Below are positions 1 to 4,991 of a stretch of DNA of 5,547 nt, in pieces (within the stretch, counting starts at the first letter, position 1; each line of letters opens with the position of its first letter). The position numbers were made by a program, and so were the translations under genes. Origin of the DNA: CBDTTM01 sp965363355 (GTDB lineage Bacteria > Bacillota > Negativicutes > Selenomonadales > Selenomonadaceae); contig CBDTTM010000174.1 of the NCBI GenBank assembly GCA_965363355.1, forward strand, positions 1 to 5,547, given 5' to 3'. The notes under the pieces were generated by a model. It was given only the letters and a program-made list of their open reading frames with translations. It searched no databases and was not told the DNA's origin.

Positions 1-1
1 G

Positions 2-763
2 GGAAAAGGCAAGAACAATAAGCTTGACTATGAATGCAACCCAGACAGCGTCTTGGAAGAAGCTACGCGCCGCAAGATGAGTTCGAGAATGCTTTGTGCA
101 TTTAAAGATGGTACGAAAACGATGGTTGAAATGACAGCGATGTCGAATGCAACTGGCTTGGTTCCAGATGTTATTGGTGGACATGGCCCAAAGGCATCAC
201 CGGATGAAAGATGCAAGGAACTCAATGATATCTTCAAACTCAAACAAGACGGCGGAATCTTGAGCAAGCACGGTGTTGTTGAATTTGTAAACGGCATAGC
301 GCCAGGGGTATTTGTAACAGTAGCAACAGAAAATGAAGAAATTGCTTACCAAATGCAATATCACAGCATGGGGCCGGGCCCGCTTTGGACACTGTATCGC
401 CCATATCATCTCTGCAATCTGGAAACGCCTCTAACGGTTGCAAAAGCGGTAATTGATGGAGAACCAACGATTATACCAATTGATGGTCCAGTGAGTGAAT
501 GCATCACTGTAGCTAAAAAAGATCTTAAAGCAGGTGAATACATCGATGGTATCGGTGGTTATACTACTTATGGATCGATTGCTACTGCAAAAGAAACCTA
601 TGAAAAAGGATATGTGCTTTTTGGTTTGGTCAATAAAAAAGCTCGCATGGTCAAGGACGCAAAAAAAGGTCAGCTGTTGACTTTGGATATGGTAGCGTTA
701 GATACAAGCACCCAGCTTTATAAAACAAGAAAAGAACAGGATGCTATGTACGGAAGAAACTAA
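2..763 (+). CDS. SAF-domain NAD(P)-dependent oxidoreductase (homoserine dehydrogenase-like), 5'-truncated
   Basis: The reading frame is open from the left edge, so the gene starts outside the window and only its last 253 codons are present. The TTG at 53 is an internal Leu codon, not a start, because family-like sequence (GKGKNNKLDYECNPDSV) continues upstream of it. Recognisable conserved blocks are DGTKTMVEM (fragment residues 36-44), NATGLVPDV, and RPYHLCNLETPLTVAKA (about 133-149). A C-terminal SAF-like domain follows (about 170-232, beginning ITVAKKDLKAGEYID). This pattern matches the COG4091 group, usually labelled 'predicted homoserine dehydrogenase'. Those proteins pair an N-terminal Rossmann domain, which lies off the window here, with a SAF domain. 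From memory they are about 430 residues long. The true substrate is not established and the homoserine label is probably only a fold-level name. The gene ends in TAA and is followed by a long inverted repeat. It is separated from the next gene by 199 bp, so it is probably a separate unit. Confidence 0.85.
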   Translation, partial: GKGKNNKLDYECNPDSVLEEATRRKMSSRMLCAFKDGTKTMVEMTAMSNATGLVPDVIGGHGPKASPDERCKELNDIFKLKQDGGILSKHGVVEFVNGIAPGVFVTVATENEEIAYQMQYHSMGPGPLWTLYRPYHLCNLETPLTVAKAVIDGEPTIIPIDGPVSECITVAKKDLKAGEYIDGIGGYTTYGSIATAKETYEKGYVLFGLVNKKARMVKDAKKGQLLTLDMVALDTSTQLYKTRKEQDAMYGRN

Positions 764-789
764 GCTATAAAAAAATCTTCATAAAGATA

Positions 790-873
790 ATAAAAGCATG
801 AGGCTTTCAAAAAAGATATGTGAATGCATGAATATGTGTACACTTATTAACAATGATAACCTCATGCTTTTAT
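790..873. repeat. Perfect 14-bp inverted repeat with 56-nt loop; possible terminator
   Basis: ATAAAAGCATGAGG (790-803) is the exact reverse complement of CCTCATGCTTTTAT (860-873). The right arm carries a CTTTT stretch, and the first arm begins 26 bases after the stop of the SAF-domain gene. It could therefore end transcription of that gene. However, the 56-nt loop is much longer than in ordinary intrinsic terminators, and no clean T-run follows the stem. A small mobile or structured RNA element is an alternative. The arms are certain from the sequence; the role is not. Confidence 0.6.
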
Positions 874-900
874 GTCATATTTAAAGTTTTACTTTCGCCT

Positions 901-930
901 GATATGTGGATGAGGTAAACTGTACATATC
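901..930. repeat. 7-bp dyad upstream of the cupin gene, possible operator
   Basis: GATATGT (901-907) and ACATATC (924-930) form a perfect 7-bp inverted repeat with a 16-nt spacer, ending 32 bases before the cupin start codon. The spacer contains TAAACT (916-921), a weak -10 candidate without a convincing -35. A regulator site or a short leader hairpin are both possible. The length is short enough that chance cannot be excluded in AT-rich DNA. Confidence 0.3.
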
Positions 931-951
931 ATTCTTTAATAAAAAATATTT

Positions 952-958
952 AAGGAGG
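952..958 (+). promoter_or_regulatory. Ribosome binding site of the cupin gene
   Basis: AAGGAGG is a full match to the Shine-Dalgarno core and lies 4 bases before the ATG at 963. It fixes that start and suggests efficient translation. Confidence 0.85.
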
Positions 959-962
959 AACT

Positions 963-1379
963 ATGAGTACAATAGAAATTCTGACAAATGAAGATATTGA
1001 AGCATCTTTAAAAAATTCAAATCGAGAATATCTGGTCGGAGAATTGCAATTGCCGCAGTTCTTAAATTACATACATGACTCGAATGTTGAAGCAGGTATC
1101 ACTGCCTACAAGATCTGGACCGTTGAAAAACCTCATTATCATAAGGTTACATCAGAATATATTTACATGCTTGAAGGCGAATGCAAATATTTGGATATCA
1201 AAAAAAATAAAGAGTATCATATAAAAAAAGGTGATTTTTTTGTAATACATAAAGATACAATATATGCACAAAAATCAAAGGCAAATACAAAGTTGATTTT
1301 CTTTAAATATCCTGCAGGCAATGATAAAGTGCAAGTAGAAAGCCCAACTGGTATTAATGACTGGTATGGTGCTTGGTAA
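963..1379 (+). CDS. Small single-domain cupin protein
   Basis: This is a 138-residue protein starting at an ATG with an excellent ribosome binding site. Cupin motif 1 is clear: H58, H60, E65 and G72 in PHYHKVTSEYIYMLEG fit the G(X)5HXH(X)3-4E(X)6G pattern. Motif 2 (G90 to about Y101, GDFFVIHKDTIY) is present as a strand-turn. It has H96 where Pro is usual, D98 where Gly is usual, and Y101 where the fourth metal ligand, His, normally sits. The protein may bind metal with only three ligands, use H96 instead, or be a non-catalytic ligand-binding cupin. There is no signal peptide or membrane segment, so it is cytoplasmic. It stands alone between two intergenic regions and is followed by a strong terminator, so it is probably monocistronic. 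Lysine-rich stretches in the middle (KKNKEYHIKKG) are notable. I do not recognise a specific function. Small cupins of this size include isomerases, dioxygenases and sensor domains. Confidence 0.85.
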   Translation: MSTIEILTNEDIEASLKNSNREYLVGELQLPQFLNYIHDSNVEAGITAYKIWTVEKPHYHKVTSEYIYMLEGECKYLDIKKNKEYHIKKGDFFVIHKDTIYAQKSKANTKLIFFKYPAGNDKVQVESPTGINDWYGAW

Positions 1380-1428
1380 AAATATGGGTTGAATCCGCCT
1401 AGGCTAAAGAAAATTTATTAAAGAGCAC

Positions 1429-1477
1429 AACTAAAAGGCAAGGCATCGTTTAAATCGCGATGTCTTGCCTTTTAGTT
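1429..1477. terminator. Strong, probably bidirectional intrinsic terminator
   Basis: Bases 1429-1448 pair with 1458-1477 as a 20-bp stem. The only imperfection is one G-U pair (T at 1463), and the loop is 9 nt. The stem begins AACTAAAAGGC and ends GCCTTTTAGTT, so each strand has a T-rich descending arm and it could act in both directions. It lies 49 bases after the cupin stop and insulates that gene from the promoter at 1536. Confidence 0.9.
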
Positions 1478-1535
1478 TAGAGAAATAGAAAAGCTTAGTT
1501 TCAATGCGTTTAAAACCTTTTCTTGAAAAACATAC

Positions 1536-1563
1536 TTGACATACAAAAAAACAATGTTATTAT
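1536..1563 (+). promoter_or_regulatory. Sigma-A-type promoter of the methyltransferase-transporter operon
   Basis: The -35 is a consensus TTGACA at 1536-1541. After a 16-bp spacer comes TATTAT (1558-1563), five of six matches to the -10 consensus. An overlapping TATTAT at 1561-1566 would give a 19-bp spacer. Transcription would begin near 1570, leaving a leader of about 70 nt before the ATG at 1643. The promoter lies downstream of the cupin terminator, so it should drive the operon that follows. Confidence 0.75.
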
Positions 1564-1580
1564 TATATTTATAACGTTGT
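1551..1580. promoter_or_regulatory. Putative operator: 10-10-10 dyad over the -10 element
   Basis: ACAATGTTAT (1551-1560) and ATAACGTTGT (1571-1580) are inverted copies with a single mismatch, separated by 10 bases. The -10 box sits on the inner edge of the left arm and in the spacer. A protein bound here would block RNA polymerase, which is the usual geometry of a repressor site. No regulator gene is visible in the window, so the binding protein is unknown. Confidence 0.6.
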
Positions 1581-1605
1581 AAACCATATTATATATATAT
1601 GTTTT
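1581..1605. repeat. AT-rich second dyad in the operon leader
   Basis: AAACCATAT (1581-1589) and ATATGTTTT (1597-1605) are inverted with one mismatch around a TATATAT-like centre. The dyad directly abuts the putative operator. It could be a second regulator site or an AT-rich leader hairpin, but low-complexity TA repeats make chance pairing easy. Confidence 0.3.
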
Positions 1606-1620
1606 ATATACATTAAAACA

Positions 1621-1637
1621 AAGGGAAGGCTTGGTGG
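1621..1637 (+). promoter_or_regulatory. Ribosome binding region of the URO-D family gene
   Basis: AAGGGAAGG (1621-1629) is followed by GGTGG (1633-1637). The TTG at 1631 is too close to the purine tract to be used. The GTG at 1634 sits 4-7 bases from it. The ATG at 1643 sits 13 bases from the main tract but 5 bases from the weaker GGTGG. The site does not settle GTG 1634 against ATG 1643. The ATG is preferred because it begins where the family's usual N-terminus (K-R-E-L-V...) begins. Confidence 0.5.
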
Positions 1638-1642
1638 ATAGC

Positions 1643-2638
1643 ATGGCACAGTCAAAGAGAGAACTTGTGGAAGCTGCATTGGAAAATAAGAAGGTGGATC
1701 GTGTTCCTGTTGGATTTTGGTTTCATTTTGTTGAAAATGAAGATAAAGCGAATGTATTTGTTGATTCGACCGTTACCACAAAAAATATTGAAGGCCATCG
1801 GGCCTTTTATGAAGCTTTTGAACCTGACTTCGTGAAGCTGATGAGTGATGGATATTTCATTTATCCACATCCAGCTTTTGAGCATATTCGTACAGCTGCC
1901 GATTTTTCTGCATTGGAGCCTTTGGGAAAAGATCATCCATGGATTGAAAAACAGGTTCTGTTAGTTAAAGAATTACAAAAGTTCATCAAGCAAGATGTTT
2001 ATACATTTTACAATATTTTTGCACCAGCTCGTGTGCTTGAATGGTCTTTGCCTGGATATACAAAAAATTTGTTGGGTGATTTCATTGAAGCGGATAGAGC
2101 GGCAGTCAAAAAAGGCCTTGATGTAATTGCGCAAGATATAGCAACTTTATCGGAACGCATCATAAAGGAAGGCAAAGCAGATGGTATTTATTTCAGTGTG
2201 CAAAATATTGATGATGAAAGAATAACGAAGGAAGTTTATTTAGACGTTTTTGCGCCAGGTGAGCAACGCATCCTCAAAGCGGCAAATGAAGCAAATCCAT
2301 ATAACATTTTGCATATCTGCGGTTATGACGGCCATCATAATGATTTGAGCTGGTATGTAGATTATGATGCAAAGGCCTATAACTGGGCGGCTGTTGTAGA
2401 AAATATTTCTTTGGCCGAAGGGAAAAAAATATTTTCAGGTAAAGCAGTCATCGGCGGATTTGGAAATACTACAGAAGATATTCTCTATAAAGGAGATGAA
2501 TCCTCAATCAAAAAAGAAACACATAGACTGCTTGCTGAAACCGGGCGTGAAGGAATATTGCTTGGAGCCGATTGCACGGTGCCGCGAGGGTTGCCTTTAA
2601 ATCGACTGGAATGGGTGAGAAGCGCAGCGAAAGAATAA
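1643..2638 (+). CDS. URO-D superfamily protein, probable zinc/corrinoid-type methyltransferase
   Basis: This is a 331-residue protein of the uroporphyrinogen decarboxylase superfamily; GTG 1634 is an alternative start. It begins with the family's SKRELVEAALENKKVDRVPVGFW pattern and ends with LGADCTVPRGLPLNRLEWV, the usual last strand and helix. The arginine-rich N-terminal motif of true HemE (the QAGRY region) is absent, so haem synthesis is unlikely. Instead it has H224 and C226 (ILHICG) and C311 (GADC). This is the HxC...C arrangement that binds zinc in MtaA/CmuA-type methyltransferases, which move methyl groups between a corrinoid and a thiol. No corrinoid-binding protein gene is present in the window. 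It is the first gene of a cluster, 35 bp before the binding-protein gene and behind a good promoter with a dyad, so it is probably co-transcribed with the transporter. The family call is firm. Methyl transfer is inferred from the motif, and the substrate is unknown. It has no signal peptide and should be cytoplasmic. Confidence 0.85.
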   Translation: MAQSKRELVEAALENKKVDRVPVGFWFHFVENEDKANVFVDSTVTTKNIEGHRAFYEAFEPDFVKLMSDGYFIYPHPAFEHIRTAADFSALEPLGKDHPWIEKQVLLVKELQKFIKQDVYTFYNIFAPARVLEWSLPGYTKNLLGDFIEADRAAVKKGLDVIAQDIATLSERIIKEGKADGIYFSVQNIDDERITKEVYLDVFAPGEQRILKAANEANPYNILHICGYDGHHNDLSWYVDYDAKAYNWAAVVENISLAEGKKIFSGKAVIGGFGNTTEDILYKGDESSIKKETHRLLAETGREGILLGADCTVPRGLPLNRLEWVRSAAKE

Positions 2639-2658
2639 AATTTTGAAGAAAAAAGATT

Positions 2659-2664
2659 AAGGGG
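2659..2664 (+). promoter_or_regulatory. Ribosome binding site deciding the binding-protein start
   Basis: AAGGGG lies directly against an ATG at 2665 but 9 bases before the ATG at 2674. Only the second is usable. It also gives a textbook lipoprotein signal peptide beginning MKLKK. Confidence 0.75.
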
Positions 2665-2673
2665 ATGGGAATC

Positions 2674-3534
2674 ATGAAGTTGAAAAAAATTCTGAGTTTG
2701 TTTATGGTGGCGGGATTAGCACTTGGTTTGGCAGGATGCGGCGGTGCAAATAAGGCGGCTGATAAATCTTCTGGAGCAGAAGGTGGACAAAAAATTGTCA
2801 AGGTGGCTCATACGCAGGCTTATGTACCTTATGATTTTGTAAATGATAAGGGTGAGTCCGATGGTTTTGAAGTTGCTGTCATAAAAGAGGTAGCGAAGCT
2901 TTTGCCTCAATATAAGTTTGAATTTGTACCGACCTCTGATGATGATCTTTTGATTGGCGTTGAATCTGGTAAATATGATTTGGGCACAAAAGGCGCCTGG
3001 TTAACAGAAGCGCGCAAAGCGAAATTTATTTTTCCGAAAGAACCAGTGGGGGCAAGTGTCATAGGGCTGGTTTTCCGGAAGGATAATGCAGAACAGATCA
3101 AGGATATTGAGTCTTTTGCTAAATTTAGCGGCAAGCTTGTTCCGATTGCACCACAAAATGCACAGTACAATGTCATTGAGGATTTCAATAAAAAGCATAC
3201 AGATACGCCAATCAAGTTGGTTTCTTCAGAATCCTTTACGGTTGCTGATGCGTATAACTGGGTATTGGAAGGTCGTTATGATGCCTATATCGACATTGAA
3301 CTGAGTTATAAGAGCAATGTGGAAAAAGAAAATGGACCGTATCATAATTTAGCGGATAAGCTTTTATTTGTAAGATATAAAGCGATTCCAACCTACCCGG
3401 TTTTCAATAAAAAAGATCAGCAGTTGGCTGATGATTATGATAAAGCAATTCAGCAGTTGAAAGACAATGGAAAGATCAAAGAGCTTGAAAATAAATACTT
3501 TGGCGAAGATCTCTTCCAATATGTAAAAGACTGA
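2674..3534 (+). CDS. Amino-acid ABC transporter substrate-binding lipoprotein
   Basis: This is a 286-residue family 3 solute-binding protein. The N-terminus is a lipoprotein signal: a basic MKLKK, a hydrophobic stretch, then lipobox LAGC with C22 as the lipidated residue. A Gly/Ala/Ser/Lys linker follows (about 23-40). The protein should be anchored on the outside of the cytoplasmic membrane. The fold starts near residue 41. It shows the family pattern AYVPYDFVNDKGESDGFEV, a TEAR motif with R114 where the ligand carboxylate is normally held, and DAYID with D207 where the amino group is normally held. Both suggest an alpha-amino acid ligand. The segment before R114 reads KGAWLT; HisJ has a serine-rich run there, so the side-chain pocket probably differs. 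The C-terminal helix and KYFGEDLF end are typical. The gene sits 35 bp after the URO-D gene and 22 bp before the first permease gene. The ligand cannot be named; the ATPase downstream hints at a cystine-like or other polar amino acid. Confidence 0.9.
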   Translation: MKLKKILSLFMVAGLALGLAGCGGANKAADKSSGAEGGQKIVKVAHTQAYVPYDFVNDKGESDGFEVAVIKEVAKLLPQYKFEFVPTSDDDLLIGVESGKYDLGTKGAWLTEARKAKFIFPKEPVGASVIGLVFRKDNAEQIKDIESFAKFSGKLVPIAPQNAQYNVIEDFNKKHTDTPIKLVSSESFTVADAYNWVLEGRYDAYIDIELSYKSNVEKENGPYHNLADKLLFVRYKAIPTYPVFNKKDQQLADDYDKAIQQLKDNGKIKELENKYFGEDLFQYVKD

Positions 3535-3556
3535 TTGCTCAAAGGAGCGATAGATT

Positions 3557-4255
3557 ATGAGGCCTTTTTCACTACAATTTTTGTTTGATGTATTTCCCGT
3601 CCTTTTGCCTTTTTTGTCAGCTACGCTTGCTGTTGTCGCGGGAACGATATTTTTGGGCTCTATTGCCGGTGGCTTATTAGCATGGGCCAAAGCTGGGAAC
3701 AATAGAATCTTAAGGCGACTTGCACAAGGCTATACCTATATCATTCGCTGCACACCGCCTATCGTTCTTTTATTTATTGTATTTTATGGGCTTCCTAAAT
3801 TCTGTCTGGAAGTCCTTGATACAAATATCAATGATTATGACAAACTGTTTTTTGTTATCATCAGTTTTACCCTTTTGTTTGCTGCACCAATTTCTGAAGT
3901 CATGCGTTCAGCTTATGAAGCAATCAATAAAGGGCAGTATGAAGCTGCTGTCAGCATAGGCCTTAGTCCTTGGCAAGCATTTTTTCATATTGTATTGCCG
4001 CAGGCGGCTGTTGTCGCTTTACCTAATTTTGGGAATTCTGTCGTGAGCCTGATGAAAGATGGGTCTTTAGCTTATACGATTGGGTATATAGATCTAATTG
4101 GCAAAGGGCAGCTGATTGTATCGATGAATTATGGAGCATATGCAATAGAAACTTATTTGGCATTGGCAATTCTTTATCTTATAATGACGCTGGGGATGGA
4201 GAAAGTGTTTTTATGGGCTGAACGAAGATTTTCACAACATAAGCAGATTGCTTGA
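3557..4255 (+). CDS. Amino-acid ABC transporter permease, first subunit
   Basis: This 232-residue integral membrane protein belongs to the HisM/GlnP permease family. The ATG follows AAAGGAG (3541-3547) by 9 bases. Hydrophobic segments lie at about 15-43, 63-80, 97-113, 146-163 and 198-219, consistent with the five-helix family core. RCTPPIVLLF (64-73) is the family's conserved R-x-T-P block, with Pro in place of the usual Gly. The EAA loop that docks on the ATPase is complete: E129-A130-A131, G135 and P148 in EAAVSIGLSPWQAFFHIVLP. The protein forms part of the membrane channel with the next gene product. The two differ enough in sequence to be a heteromeric pair. The stop overlaps the sequence just before the next gene's ribosome binding site, which suggests translational coupling. 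Confidence 0.92.
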   Translation: MRPFSLQFLFDVFPVLLPFLSATLAVVAGTIFLGSIAGGLLAWAKAGNNRILRRLAQGYTYIIRCTPPIVLLFIVFYGLPKFCLEVLDTNINDYDKLFFVIISFTLLFAAPISEVMRSAYEAINKGQYEAAVSIGLSPWQAFFHIVLPQAAVVALPNFGNSVVSLMKDGSLAYTIGYIDLIGKGQLIVSMNYGAYAIETYLALAILYLIMTLGMEKVFLWAERRFSQHKQIA

Positions 4256-4257
4256 TC

Positions 4258-4264
4258 GGAGGGG
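4258..4264 (+). promoter_or_regulatory. Ribosome binding site of the second permease gene
   Basis: GGAGGGG begins 3 bases after the upstream stop codon and ends 5 bases before the ATG at 4270. It rules out the in-frame TTG at 4252, which overlaps the upstream gene and lies ahead of the site. Confidence 0.8.
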
Positions 4265-4269
4265 ATACA

Positions 4270-4977
4270 ATGGAAATCAATTATCAATTTTTGGTCGATA
4301 CATTTTATTTGGTTTTGGCAGCGGTGCCCACGACCTTGAAGCTTACCATTATACCTCTTTTACTAGCATCGCCTTTTGCTTTGACAATTGCCTTGATTCG
4401 TTTGCATCAACAAAAAAGTTTTTTAAAAACGCTGGTGAGTGCTTACGTTACATTTGTCCGAGGAACGCCGATTGTTTTGCAGATTCTTATGGTATATAGT
4501 TTGCTGCCCAGTTTTCTCAATGTAATTGCGAAAGCCTGGTCCTTGGATATCAATGTTTTTGATTTGGATCCGATTTTTTATGCTTATATAGTGTTTACGG
4601 TCAATATGGTAGCGCTTTTGTCAGAGGTCTTGCGTTCAGCACTTGGAAGTCTTGAAAAAGGGCAGCTGGAGGCGGCCGAATGCGTTGGGCTTAACAAGGT
4701 TCAAGCGTATCTTCATATTTTGCTTCCACAGGCAATGGTTGTGGCAATGCCCAATATTTGTAATCTCACGGTGAATTTAATTAAAGGGACATCGTTGGCT
4801 TTTTTGATGACGGTCAAGGATATGACTGCGGTAGCTAAGGTTTCTGCATCGTATGGGTACAATTACATCGAAGCTTATGTAGATGTTTTTGTAGGATATA
4901 TCATCATATGCTCGATTGTGCAGGTGCTCTTCCATTTTGCTGAAGCGCATATAGGCCGCTATCGGCTGAGCAAATAA
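4270..4977 (+). CDS. Amino-acid ABC transporter permease, second subunit
   Basis: This is a 235-residue membrane protein of the same family as the preceding gene product and the second half of the translocation channel. Visible features are hydrophobic segments at about 12-43, 57-80, 103-120, 150-165 and 203-223. The conserved block VRGTPIVLQ (63-71) is canonical. The EAA loop has E134-A135-A136, G140 and P153 (EAAECVGLNKVQAYLHILLP). Unlike its partner it has the usual RGTP, and it has an extra stretch around 85-102 (NVIAKAWSLDINVFDLD) on the outer side of the membrane. It lies 14 bp from both neighbouring genes, so the three are probably translated together. In two-permease systems of this type the subunits usually form a heterodimer on two copies of one ATPase. 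Substrate choice cannot be read from the permease. Confidence 0.92.
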   Translation: MEINYQFLVDTFYLVLAAVPTTLKLTIIPLLLASPFALTIALIRLHQQKSFLKTLVSAYVTFVRGTPIVLQILMVYSLLPSFLNVIAKAWSLDINVFDLDPIFYAYIVFTVNMVALLSEVLRSALGSLEKGQLEAAECVGLNKVQAYLHILLPQAMVVAMPNICNLTVNLIKGTSLAFLMTVKDMTAVAKVSASYGYNYIEAYVDVFVGYIIICSIVQVLFHFAEAHIGRYRLSK

Positions 4978-4991
4978 AAGTAGGTGAAAAC

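Noticed and set aside
53..55. TTG as the start of the first gene
   Set aside because: Conserved family sequence continues in frame to the left edge and no ribosome binding site precedes the TTG. The gene is truncated by the window.
1397..1404. GCCTAGGC 8-bp palindrome after the cupin gene
   Set aside because: It is isolated and short, with no loop or adjacent element, and is expected by chance.
1591..1600. TA-repeat tract as a phase-variation microsatellite
   Set aside because: It has only about five dinucleotide units in an AT-rich leader. There is no sign that length changes would alter the promoter spacer, which lies upstream.
1570..1642. Riboswitch (cobalamin or SAM type) in the operon leader
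   Set aside because: The leader is only about 70 nt, very AT-rich, and lacks any recognisable conserved core of these riboswitch classes.
1643..2638. hemE, uroporphyrinogen decarboxylase of haem synthesis
   Set aside because: The N-terminal arginine motif of HemE is missing, an HxC...C zinc motif is present, and no haem gene is nearby.
2508..2801. Reverse-strand open frame across the URO-D and receptor gene junction
   Set aside because: It overlaps two well-supported genes, has no ribosome binding site of note and shows no recognisable motif. It is the shadow of the + strand coding frames.
3364..3702. Reverse-strand 112-codon open frame across the receptor and permease genes
   Set aside because: It lies antisense to conserved coding sequence at both ends and has no family-like content.
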